From positions 434,001 to 498,000 of the forward strand of contig NW_020289984.1 in assembly GCF_003144245.1 (NCBI RefSeq): 64,000 bases of DNA, in the 5' to 3' direction. The notes beneath the pieces were generated by a model, which was not told the origin of the DNA, ran no database searches, and saw nothing but the letters and a program-made list of their open reading frames with translations. The stretch's first letter is position 1. Every line of letters begins with the position of its first letter. Source of the stretch: Jaminaea rosea. Taxonomy: Eukaryota > Basidiomycota > Exobasidiomycetes > Microstromatales. The position numbers and the translations under genes were made by a program. Shown piece after piece: positions 39,443 to 49,668 of the stretch.

Positions 39443-41850
39443 ATGACATCGAGGCAAGATCCATCTGGGAGTGGAGAGGGAAGCACTCAAGGCGCGCAAG
39501 GCAGCAGCATGGCGCAAGGTCCTCCCTCGCCCACGCGTAGACAACCAAATCGACGTCGCTCCTCTCTTATGCGATGGCAGCAAGCAACAGCCTCCTCCTC
39601 TTCGCCCACCTCCCCCTCGAACGACCCAAATGCCCCTCGCTCGCACGACTTTGCCACCCAGTCGCGTCCTCCCTCTTATCCCTCCCGCCCTTCCTACCTA
39701 CAACGTCTCTCCTCACGCGCCTCCAGTGGAGCCCCATCCGAAGCATCCTTCGCCGGTGGAGCAGGAGAGGTGTACCACGAGGCCCGCAGAGTCTTCGGGC
39801 GCGGCACTCCCTCGCCGTACTTTATGGCGGCGGTCTCTTTTCTCACAAGTCTGGTGCAAGGTCTCCCTCTCGCGAGTATGTTCAAGGTCTACACCTACCT
39901 GGTGTGCGAGGTGTACGAGGGCGGAAGAATAGAAGCAGACGAGGCCAAGGGTAGGCTCACACTGCTGGGCATCAACATTCCCAATCCGCCCACATTGCCT
40001 CACCCGCCGCAGTGTAATGATCCTCAAGTCGCCAAGACGACTTCGGCTTACGCGGCAGCGATGGCGACCGGTGGGGCGCTGGTTGCCCTCGTGCTGCTCA
40101 ACCGCGTCACCCGCTTGTCACGCCGAGTGGGAAGGAAGCCCATGCTCCTCATCCCCTGCTTAGGGCTGGCGCTGGGCTTTGCCTCCTTTCGACTGGCAGT
40201 CGCCCTCCCCTCCCCATATGCCGGCGCAGCCGTGCTGGCAATCGCCATTGTCTGCCTCGAGGCAAGCGCGGCAGGCCCACTTAAGGTAGGACTGCAGAGC
40301 TACGTAGTAGACACGACGACGGAGTCACAACGCGCGGCTGCGTTAGGCTTCATAGATGGAGCAGGCCAGCTCGGCGCCTTCCCCTCCTCTACACTCGGTG
40401 GATTCCTTGCTGCGATCACGGGCCAATTCTTTGCACCCTTCTACGTCGCTGTGGGTCTTGCGGCGCTCACGTTCTTCTATGTTCTCGTGCTGGTGCCGGA
40501 GAGTAAGCGCCATCGGATGCATACCTTCATTGACGATTGGGAGCACAGCGCTGAAACGGAGGGAAGAGAGGCGCGGGGCCATGGGGATGCGGGCCAGAGG
40601 CAGGCGGAGGAGAGCCAGCAGCAGCAGCAGCAAGACGGCCCCGCAGCAGACGGCGACGAGGAGCAAGCACGCCAGCCCGCTTCTCGACGGGCAAGCTACC
40701 AACCCAGCGACACGGGCGGCTCAGACGACCAGTCAGCCTGGACGGCCACTGACCTTGGCACAGAACCCATCAGTCGCAGCAGGGCTTGGTTGCGTCGCCT
40801 CAACTTCCTCGCACCTCTCGCCATCTTCGCCCCTCGCCGCTCCCACCCAAACGCACGCCTGGACTGGCGTTTACCCAATCTTGCCCTCATCGTCGTGCTG
40901 GAGGAAATCTATCAAGTCTTCCTCGTCCCCATGCTCCTGCTGTACAACTCCGACGTACTGGGCTTCGACGTCCTTTCCAATGGCTACCTCGTCTCCCTCC
41001 TGCAGGGCTGTAGAGCCCTCTTCCTCACAGCCGTCTTCCCGCCAGCGGTTGCAGCCGCGAGACGGTGGGTGTCTGCGCATGTGCAGAGGCGGAGGAGTGA
41101 ACAGAAGAGACGGAGGAAGGAGAGGGCGAGGAAGAAGGCGAATGGGAGTCAGGCAAGGGGGGAGGAAGAGCCGCTGCTAGGTGGGGCGGCCCAAGAGAAC
41201 GAAAGCAATGGCGTGGCCAATGGCGCGCCGCGCGAAGAGGACGCTAGCTCTGAGTTCACGTCAACGACTGCTGTGGCCAAGGCAGAGGAGCGCGGAAAGC
41301 TCGACATCTTCCTGATGGTTGGTGAGTCACGGCGCGCTGCTTCGTAAGCCTGTCGATCACGCCAAGCTGACTAGTCTTCCCCTACTCACCCATGACAGGC
41401 TCCTACGCCCTCGCCACGGGCTCATTCCTTACCCTAGCCCTCTCCAACCGCCTCTCCTCCTCGAACAGCAGCACCCCAGCCCGATTCTCTCCCTGGCTCT
41501 TCCTTTGCCTGGGCATCGTGGGCATTCAACTCGCCTCCGGAGCAACATCAGTTCGAACAGCCCTCATCGTCAATTCGGTCTCCTCTCCCCAGTCGGCCCA
41601 CTCGAACCACGATCAATCTCGCGCCCTGGCAGCGAATCAGGTCCTCTGCAGTGCAGTGTACGCCACCATGCCGCTCATCACTAGTCTGGTGTATGGTGCG
41701 GGTCTGGCGAGGAAATGGCCTGAGGCGGTCTGGCTCTTCAAGGCTGGGTTTGCAGGGATGGCTTGTGTGGCGAGTCTGGGGTTGTTCGTTACGCATCGGG
41801 CGCCGAGGGAGGGGACAACAGGGCATAGTGAGGAGCAGCAGGAGGATTAG
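39443..41850 (+). CDS. Major facilitator superfamily transporter
   Basis: Exons 39443-41321 and 41399-41850 join through G/GC (MVG/SYAL) to 776 residues. After a Ser/Arg-rich cytosolic N-terminus of about 120 residues comes the first membrane half. It includes PYFMAAVSFLTSLVQGLPLA, the loop motif RLSRRVGRKPMLL between TM2 and TM3, and an EA/GPLKVGLQSYVVD region. A long hydrophilic central loop (about 365-470, with Glu/Gln runs) separates it from the second half (LALIVVLEEIYQVFLVPMLLLY; ASGATSVRTALIV; MPLITSLVYGAGLA). Twelve spans are plausible. The substrate is unknown. The last two or three spans are encoded by exon 2. It is convergent with the proteasome beta1 gene at 121 bp. Confidence 0.85.
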
Positions 41851-41971
41851 CATGGTGCGCTTTGTCTTGCAATCAGAAAATCAAGTCAGCATGTCAGGCG
41901 AAGGGATGAGCGACCGGTCCTGCGTGCGTAAATGTGTGGCTCTGTATTTGATCTCCGGAGACGGCGCAAGT

Positions 41972-42823
41972 CTATACCAGCTTGGCCGAGAGCTCCGGCA
42001 GCTCGTTCTGTATGGGCGGGGCATGGAGGCGGGGTAAGATCATGTCAGTCAAACGCCGCCTCTTGTACTTCACTCCAGTGATCTCCTCTCGCGCCCACTT
42101 ACGCCAGGAATGAAATGCCTCGTCACCCCCTCCTCGGTAATATCCACCATCCTAATCGTACCCCCCGAACTCCCATCACGACTCATAGCCAGGCTCAAAG
42201 CATTCTTGACAAACTCGAGCGTCTGTTCCTTTCCCCATCCGGGCTGCCAGGTGGAGTCGCAATATCCATAGATATAGCTTGACCCTGACCCTCCGATAGC
42301 CCAAGGTTGCTGGAAGACACCCCCACCGAGTGGGACATTGAAGACTGTCCCTCCCTTCTTTTTGTCCCATCCGGCCACAATGATGCCCGCACTCAGACGA
42401 TCCTTATTACCGTAGACGAGCTGAGAGAACAAGTTGGCAGCCATCTCCGTACCCACGTGTCCAGACTCGGACTCGACGCCGTACATGTCTAGGTAGTAGG
42501 TGATTACGTCCGCTACGGCCTGGGTATCGGCCGCTGAGCCGGAGCGACAGCAGTAGATCCTGTCGGAGATGTGGGTGAGCTTGTCTGTTACACGGTTGGC
42601 AATGTAGCTGCCCATTGTTGTGCGAGAGTCGGCCCCGAGGACTACGCCGCCGTTGTAGGAGACTGCCATGATTGAGGTCTGCAGCGGAGGCGATTGACGA
42701 AGAGGTCAGTATATGCAGTCAAGGAGAGGCCGAGGAAGAGCTGCTACTGCTATTGCAGACGGTCCTACTCACTCCAAGGTTGACCTCGCCCTCCTTGAGG
42801 CGAGAAACGTCGACTGGGTCCAT
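41972..42823 (-). CDS. PRE3: 20S proteasome subunit beta1 (caspase-like active site)
   Basis: Catalytic beta1 subunit of the 20S core. Exons on the minus strand are 42823-42773, 42678-42103 and 42007-41972, giving 220 residues. The 17-residue propeptide ends NLG and the mature chain starts with the catalytic Thr ([19 protein letters not shown]), so autocleavage is expected at Gly-Thr. Asp and Lys of the active site are in VVLGADSR and the following [30 protein letters not shown] and [13 protein letters not shown] identify beta1 specifically. The exon 1/exon 2 border falls exactly at the Gly/Thr cleavage site. The final exon encodes only [11 protein letters not shown]. It is divergent with LSM3. 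Confidence 0.96.
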
Positions 42824-43048
42824 CTTGTCTAGAGTTGCGATGGTAAGGTAGAGAGAGACGAAGGTGAGCCGCTTGAGCATGGGCCACGCGTATTTCGAGT
42901 CGTCGTCGAGTGACGGCCTGCCTCGGAACCGCGTGCCACACACGATCGCCTCTCCGTCCGTCTGTCCGCTCGCTCCGCTGCTCCAACATCGAGGATCAAC
43001 TTCGCTCTCCCATCCCAGCTCGACTCCACTCCACTCCACATCACTACC
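42824..43048. promoter_or_regulatory. Divergent promoter between PRE3 and LSM3
   Basis: 225-bp spacer between two housekeeping genes. I looked for a yeast-type proteasome element (GGTGGCAAA) and did not see one. Confidence 0.35.
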
Positions 43049-43410
43049 ATGGCTACCACCTCCTCCCTTACTCAACCAATCAGCGAGCCCTTCGACCTGC
43101 TTCGCCTCTCCCTCTCGGAGCGAGTCTACGTCAAGCTCCGTGGAGACCGAGAGCTGCGCGGTACCCTCCACGCGTACGATGGACACGGCAATCTCGTCCT
43201 CGCCAACGTCGACGAGACGGTTTGGTACCTTGAGCAGGGGACGGAACAGCTCAGAAGCGTCAAGCGTAGTAGCGAGATGCTCTATGTCAGGGGTGATGGA
43301 GTTATCCTGGTGGGTTGGCGTGGCGTGATGATGATGGGCGGCAAAATGGAAGGTGGCTCACGCTCATGCCTTGCTCTCTCTTCCAGATTTCACCGCCTTC
43401 GAGGACATAG
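43049..43410 (+). CDS. LSM3: LSM3, U6 snRNA/mRNA-decay Lsm ring subunit
   Basis: LSM3 is shared by the nuclear Lsm2-8 ring on U6 snRNA and the cytoplasmic Lsm1-7 ring in mRNA decay. Exons 43049-43309 and 43387-43410 give 94 residues. Motifs are [27 protein letters not shown] (Sm1 start), [17 protein letters not shown] and [17 protein letters not shown] (Sm2; the RGD-containing form is LSM3-like). The second exon codes just eight codons including the stop, joined phase 0 after VIL. Length agrees with the family. Its 3' end is convergent with the metacaspase gene, 133 bp apart. Confidence 0.94.
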
Positions 43411-43543
43411 GATGGCTCAGCACCACAGACGAGTTTTCACATAGCGACATCAGCAGCAGTGACAGTCCACGCGATAACATCACGGCAAGGGTACATTGAG
43501 AGGCGCATATAGATGGACAGGAGACGGAGGGGAGCTGGCGCCT

Positions 43544-45219
43544 TCAGATAGTGAAGGCAAGATTGAGATCGATGGGATGCGAGCTCGACACTGAGAAAGA
43601 GGCGCGTAAAAGGAGGCTAGTCAGTCATCACGATACGGAAAGCATTGCCCTTGATCCACTCACTCTGCGGCTTCTGTGAGTACTTTGCCGCCAGGACATC
43701 TCGACAAGCATTGAGCAGTTGGATGTAGCTCAGCTGCGGGTATTCGCTGAGCACCTGTGCGGCACAACGACGAACGGTGTATCACCTTTGTCAGCTTCCA
43801 ATGCAGCTCAAATACCTCCTATTCCGCTCTGCGTGCCGCTCACCTTGATGAAGGCCCAGCTCATCGCTCCCGTAGCCTTGCCCGCTTCGACGGCATCCGC
43901 CGACGTTTGCGAGTCTTTGCATCCCGACAGCATGATGACGTCCGAAGGGGCGCTGCGGTTCTGCTTGGTGAAGGCTTCGGCTGACTCTGAGTTGCGGGCT
44001 TCGTTGAATGTGCCCATGAGGCTGTGCGGCGTAGAAGCAGTTAAACAAGCGTCAGCTCTCGATCTTGCTCGGCCTGATTATGTCTTCTCGCCATTGGCGG
44101 GCTCACCCCTTGAGCATTCCTCCCACATTACCCTGCGCATAGCTCATTGCAGCGCCCATCAATCCCTTGCCCACTCCGGCAACGACATTGGGCTCCTTGA
44201 TGTTTCCTGACGTCGAGTACACGTAGGGGAGATCGAGGGCCGTGCCCGAGTGGCACGAGTCGAAGATGGCCGTCAACCTACAGCCCATGGGCAAGGGGCG
44301 TACCATGATAGCATGTAGCTCATCGTCCTCCATCTGGCCTGCCCTCTGGAAGTCCAGCGGCAGGATAGTCTCGTTCATACCATCTGCCTCGTCCCCCTGA
44401 CTCGCCTTGGCCTGCCCACCATGCCCCGAGTACTCGAAGAAAAGCGCATCACCCGGCTGGGCTCCGCGTACCAGCCAGTGCATCGCAGCCGTCATGTTCT
44501 GACGGGTGGGGATGGAGCGTGGGTCGTTGCTGTTGTCGGTCAGGATGACCATGTCCTCCTCCTTGTAGCCGCGCGACATGATGAAGCGCTTGACATTCTC
44601 GACATCATTCCAGCAGCCACGCAGCTCGGCGGATGTGCCGCGATAGTTGATGCCGATGAGGAGGGCTTTACGCTTGCCTGTCATGGATGAGTATCTGTGC
44701 GTGGAAGATCGAGGTGTCAGAGGAGGGTCAGCCGGCGGGCCGAAACCAGTTGCTCTCAAGCCCTCGATGTGAGGACGCACTGGTATTGCTGGCCCTGGTG
44801 CATCTGTGTGCCCTGCGGGATATGAGAGTTGATTTGCATGTTGGCATATGCGGGAGGAGGGCCGCCCCCGCCTGGGGCACGGCCGCCGCCCCCGTACCCT
44901 CCACCACCGTAGCCTTGAGGGGGGCCAGGTGGGGCACCATACTGCTGGGGAGGGGCTCCTTGAGGTGGACCATAGCCGCCCCCACCGTAGCCTCCACCAC
45001 TGCGAGGCAGAGGGGGGGAGTAAATTCAGTTTGAGATCAAGAGCTCAGCACTCAGCGAGTCGCCTCTCACTATCCAGGCTGCGCATAGCCCTGGGGAGGT
45101 TGAGGGAATCCTCCTCCTCCACCATATCCTCCTCCACCAGGATATCCTCCGCCTCCTCCATAGCCTCCTCCACCATGTGTGGACTGGTAGTGATGTCCGC
45201 CTTGGCCTGGATATGACAT
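43544..45219 (-). CDS. MCA1: Type I metacaspase with Gly/Tyr/Pro/Gln-rich prodomain
   Basis: Ca2+-dependent cysteine peptidase cleaving after Arg/Lys; in fungi linked to stress, ageing and protein quality control. Exons on the minus strand are 45219-45071, 44999-44781, 44694-44107, 44021-43844, 43754-43664 and 43590-43544, giving 423 residues. The prodomain (1-120) is built of GGGGY, GYGGGG, PPQG and QQY repeats. The p20 core begins KRKALLIGINY, with catalytic His in EYSGHGGQ (His214) and Cys in DSCHSG (Cys270). The C-terminus is KPQMSSSHPIDLNLAFTI, close to the family end. Five introns are all supported by phase. The last exon encodes 15 codons plus stop. Start ATG 45219 opens the repeat prodomain. 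Confidence 0.94.
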
Positions 45220-45594
45220 GACTAGCTGAGCTGCTCGCGAGTCGATTCGAGGCTGATGAAGATTGGGATATTGAGATGCGAAAGCAAGGGAAGCAAGTAA
45301 TGAAGCAATGCACGCTCGGCCGTCCCGGAGGCTGTGTGCGTCTGCGCCAACGATCGATGCCCGCCCGCACTGGCCCTCTCTGAGAGCGGACTGGCGGCTC
45401 GCTCACGTGGCGCGGGCAAAGGGCGGATTCGTAGGCAAAGGCGCTCGTCCACTCACCCTCGCTCTGTCATGGACAGCTGCTATTGTACATCTCTACGTAG
45501 CACTTTGTATTTTGGGACGGTGAAAATTCTATCAGACTGTTGATGTTGAAATGGCTTTCGCCTTGTATCTATCTGTGCCGTCTACCTCGCCCGC
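45220..45594. promoter_or_regulatory. Metacaspase upstream region
   Basis: 375 bp between the metacaspase start and the stop of an MFS gene on the same strand. It contains a perfect E-box CACGTG at 45404-45409 (a bHLH-type site; regulatory role inferred). No ORF of note. Confidence 0.4.
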
Positions 45595-47451
45595 CTAGGC
45601 GACCTGCTTCGCCCCCTGCTCAGCTGCCTTCTTCTCCTCCTCCTCCCTAGCCAAGCGAGTGCAAACCCTCGATCGCTTCCGAATCTGAGGTCCGAACATA
45701 TACAGTACAAAGGGCGCTGCGCCCAGACCCGCCGCGATAGCACCCAACATGGTGTGCGCCTTATCCACTCCCAAGTTCAAGTAGAGCGGGTCACTCGCTA
45801 CGGCCAGTACGCCCGCAGTGGCATTACGCATCAGAGCCTGGCAGGCAATAGCGCTACTGCTGTACGTCTCGAAGCAGTCGGCCAAGTATACGAGCACCGA
45901 GGTGTAGATGATGTAGTTGCCCCAGGCGAATCCGATGAATCCGATGATGGGTACGGCGATACTGATACTCTCCCTGGCCGTCCAGCCCATCCAGAAGAGG
46001 CCGGCCGCGGTAAGTACCGCGGCGGGCATGGACCAGATCAAGCGGGTTTCGGGACGGGCTTTACCCTTGGCGAGGGCTCGACTGTAGATGCGAGCGCCGT
46101 GCAGGTTGGAGAAGAAGCCGAGCAGACCGCCAGCAGCGTAGGCCATGAGTGTCGTGGACTTGAGGGCCGCGGAGAGGCCGTAGGGGGCAAAGACGTACTT
46201 GACGCCGCGGAGCGAGAGGAAGACGACGGCCCATACAAAGCTGTGCGCAAGTCAAGGAGGAGGGTGAGGAAGTTGTCAGGGACCATGATTCTCCACATCG
46301 ATTTTGTGGCACCGCGGCACTCACCCTCCCCAAAGCGAAAGCGACGTTACGATGGGCTCCGTGGTGAAGAACAAGACCGGCCTCGAGCAGTTGTGCTTGA
46401 TGGTCTGCAGCATGCTCACGTGTTCATCGTGGCCCTTGGCAAAGTGCGTCCTGCCCGTCTCCTTGGTCAACTTCTTCGCCTTCCAAGCCAACAGCACATC
46501 TGCCCTGGTTTCGGGCAGCCAGATGCACATGACTCCAAAGGTAGCAAGAGCGACGGCCGCCTGCCACCAGAAGATGATCCGCCAGCTATGGTACTGCACC
46601 GTCCATGCGCATGCGGTCGAGCCGATGCCTTGTGAGGTCATCACCATCAGGACGAAGAAGCTCATGGGGACGGAGCGCTTGCTCTTGGGCCAGAGGTCAG
46701 CCACGAAGCCTCCCACCATGGTGTTGCCCACACTCCCCGCCACGCCTTGGATGATGCGGCCCACGATGATGGAGGCGAAGTTGGGTGCCAGGGCTTGAGG
46801 GAGATACATCATCGTGTAGATGAAGATGGTAATGAGGCAGAGATTGCGTCGTCCAAAGACCTCAGAGAGCGGAGAGAGGAAGAGGGGGGCGAGGGCCACA
46901 GGGACCATGTAGGCCGTAGTGCCTGTGAGCCACTCAATGTCGTCCAGCCCAAATTCGCGGGTGCCTTGCTCGGTAGTGGTCGAGTAGCCTGTGGCATTCA
47001 TTGCTGTCGATGAGTTGAAGAGAATGGCAACGCCCAGGCCAAACCATTTGCTTCGCTCAGGCCAGGACCAGGGATGCTCCCCCTCGTACTCGGCCCAGTC
47101 TATGTACGTGGGCTTCTGTCCGTCGTCGCCCTTTCCACTCAAGGCCTCATGGTGGTCGTACATCTTCTCACTGATGCTCCCCTTACGCGGCGTGTCTACT
47201 GGAGAGGGGGGGGCCTTCGTGTTGACCATGGTGGCGCAGGGAGTCTCGGTCATTGTGGTAGTGTCACTTCCTCTTCGGTCTGAGGGTAGCACAGGAATGT
47301 GTTGTGGCGAGGGAGAAGAAGAGGAGGGAGAGATCTCATCGCCGCCATATGTAGGTGTCGTGAAGCCTGAATACGGGTCGGGAGTGCCCTCTCCGGATTG
47401 CGGCGGCGACGGTACGGCTGCGGCCCCTGTCTCGGCTTGGCGCGGCGTCAT
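45595..47451 (-). CDS. Major facilitator superfamily transporter (DHA1-like)
   Basis: Exons 47451-46325 and 46240-45595 join through GG/C to 590 residues. A hydrophilic Ser/Pro-rich N-terminus of about 130 residues precedes WSWPERSKWFGLGVAILFNS, the first span. Segment SPLSEVFGRRNLCLITIFIYT is the TM2-3 loop motif (G-x-x-x-D/E-x-x-G-R-R). IVGRIIQGVAGSVGNTMVGGFVADLW and ERGRAM-like features of drug:H+ antiporters are visible. WRIIFWWQAAVALATFGVMCIWLPETR is the usual end of span 6. The second exon carries spans 7/8 to 12. The substrate is unknown; the closest pattern is fungal DHA1 multidrug/polyamine carriers. The codon opening the frame at 47472 is GTG, so the ATG at 47451 was chosen. Confidence 0.86.
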
Positions 47452-48201
47452 TGCGGATCGTGAGCGACGCACTTGGGCTTGCAGTGGGTTAGCGTCTTAT
47501 CTTGGTACCTTGGCGTTTACTCGAACGAGAGTGGCTGGGTCGTGAGAAGGTCGTGGCGTCGTTGCGGTGATGAGCGGAGGTCCGACAAATCCGTTGCGAT
47601 TGCGAGGTGTTGTGGGGTGCGAGCCAAGACGACGATGGTGGTGAGGATCAGAGATGCGGCGAGAACGATGAGATTCTCGTACCATTTTATCCAATCTTGC
47701 CATTCAACGCCAAGAAACAAGAGGGAGCTTGGCGCAAAAATTGCCATCTGGACGCTATCTTTCCCCTCCGTGCCGTGAAAAGTGTTGTGTTTGCTCACCC
47801 TCATCGTGCAAGGAGGAGGGAGGGGGCTCCACCCTCTCTACGATTCCCAATCTCAGACTTGTTGCTGCTGGTCAACCGTGAGAGACCTGGATCTCCGTTG
47901 CATCAGCACGCAAGGTCGGGACGCCAAGTCGGATCAGTACCACGTACCACCCTACACTGCCTACGGTGCCTCGCCTTTGTCGGGAAACAGGTCTGCCCGC
48001 CTGCTCTCACGTTTGCTCCTTGCAACTCGCTGCATCTCCTTGAAGCCTGAGGCTCTGCGATAAGGTGGAAGAACTGCGATGAGAGATTCATCATCTTGGA
48101 GGTCTGGACGCACTTTTGCCCTTCCCGAGTGGTAATGCGTTTCACAATTTCCGGGTAGCGACCCTCCCTCCCTTCCTGATTGCTCTGCCTTCGCTTCGCA
48201 C

Positions 48202-48232
<31 letters not shown>

Positions 48233-48650
48233 ACGCAATCCGCCCGTCCGTCCGATACGGCGTCTTGGCGGACAATTTAATGACGCCTGCTGCTTTTGCA
48301 GATTGGATCTTGGCAAACCATGCTATCCATTGCGAGGTAGGCAGGGGGAGAAGGGGACTGTGCTGCTGTTATTTCGAGAATCGAGATTGACGTACTTCGC
48401 CTAACCCAGGTTGAGAGGTTGGACAGTGGATTGGCAGCAAGTCGCCGTGATTGTGGCATAGACGAACAGGCGGGCGATAAGGATGAGCGGAGGTTGAGAG
48501 CTCGGTGAGTGGAGGAGGAAGGAGCGCGCCCCACGTGGTGAGCTGCAGCCTCGGACGCTCGATGTCAGCTCCGGCCTGAGGTGAGCTCAGTCCGCCATCT
48601 CTGGCTGCCCTCATCGCTCATCTTCCCCCATCAAGCGAGCGCCACCAGCC
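47452..48650. other. Largest gene-free gap, with (CCG)10 run
   Basis: About 1.2 kb between divergent MFS and MIX23 genes. Short open frames here have no family-like composition. The only distinct element is the (CCG)10 run at 48202-48231. It probably holds two promoters and long leaders; a noncoding RNA or 5' UTR intron cannot be excluded. Confidence 0.45.
48202..48231. repeat. (CCG)10 trinucleotide microsatellite
   Basis: Ten perfect CCG units in the 1.2-kb gap, about 420 bp upstream of the MIX23 start. Confidence 0.85.
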
Positions 48651-49590
48651 ATGTCTTGGTACTCGCCCCGCATGAGCGTTTCTTCCTCCTCATCAGCTCA
48701 CACGCTCGATGCTCAGCAGACGCCAGCAGCACCGCAGCAGCCGATAGCGCCGAGGCAGCCCGTGCCACAGACGCCGGAGAGCGTCAAGGACTTGGGACCT
48801 GAAGTCTGCTACGATGTGGGCGCATTTCGAGGTAAGCCGAGAGCAATGCATGCCCGGAGAAGGTACACAGAGAGTGCTAATCATTTCCCCTTGTTTGCCC
48901 TCGCCAGAGCTCATGCGTCAATATCGCCAACTAGACGACGGGGTCACAACTCGCCTCAACAGAGCCTTGGCGCGCTCACGTTCCTCAGGGTTGACTCACT
49001 CCCCAAGCCTGCTGTATGACCCCCACTCCTCTTCCTCGCCTTACCTCTCCCCGTCGAACGACAAAGCCCAAGCTCAAGCCTCTCAACCACCCGCACGTCC
49101 CTCTGACCTAGGTACCTCGACATACGGCTCCCTGCCCCCTGCAGCGTGCCTCGAGCTGTGGCGCGAGCTCACGGGATACTGGCGTGGCAGGCAGGAAGTA
49201 ATTCGCTTCTGTACCGCGACCGTAGATGCGAATGCCGACCTGCAGAGGGTGAGGGAGGCAGCGGAGGATGTGCAGAGGCAGAGAAGGGAAGCAGACGATT
49301 CCTCGCTATTGGACGCCGATGCCGCCAGAGTAGCAGGCTCGTCCCAATCAGCAGGCGGCCGCAGGCTTCAGGTCAGCTCCTCCCCAACTGAGCCCCCATC
49401 ACGTTCACGGGCAGAGACGAGCGAAGAGGCGCTGCGTCGTATGCTGCACAACGAGGAGACGGTCGACTCCATCGTGCGACAGCGCAGTTTGCAGGCATTC
49501 AAGGCTAGATGTAACCTCTTCCGTCTGCCGGAGGGGGCGAGTGGGGAGGAGAGGGAATTCTGGAACAACGGAGGGACGGCGAGGAGATGA
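48651..49590 (+). CDS. MIX23: MIX23/Cid2 family protein (CCDC58-like)
   Basis: MIX23 is a twin-Cys protein of the mitochondrial intermembrane space that supports TIM-dependent import; the S. pombe family member is Cid2. Exons 48651-48831 and 48908-49590 join through G/AG (FRELMRQ) to 287 residues. The family pattern is CYDVGAFRELMRQYRQLDDGVTTRLN, then CLELWRELTGYWRGRQEVIRFC, a coiled-coil LQRVREAAEDVQRQRREAD and the end SLQAFKARCNLFRLP. The two spaced cysteine positions (one in the LELW helix, one after the IRF) are present. It is longer than animal CCDC58 (about 144) through Ser-rich inserts. It is convergent with the NADH dehydrogenase gene at 78 bp. Confidence 0.82.
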
Positions 49591-49668
49591 TGCATGTGTA
49601 GCGCGCAGAGGAAACCAATCTATTGAGGAAAGCAGTACAAGAGGAAAGAGAAGGGGGAGGCCAAGAGC

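Noticed and set aside
5647-43410. SmF, BUD31 and LSM3 as a spliceosomal cluster
   Set aside because: They are 9-28 kb apart among unrelated genes; co-occurrence is most likely chance.
47452-47472. Upstream extension of the second MFS gene
   Set aside because: Opens on GTG, not ATG; the first ATG is 47451. The same reasoning set the starts of the ABCB (TTG) and PDR (GTG) genes.
47607-48050. 147-codon frame in the large gap
   Set aside because: Low complexity, no motif, no helpful splice sites; treated as chance.
48202-48231. Possible array-like repeat
   Set aside because: A perfect CCG microsatellite with no spacers; not a CRISPR or satellite array.
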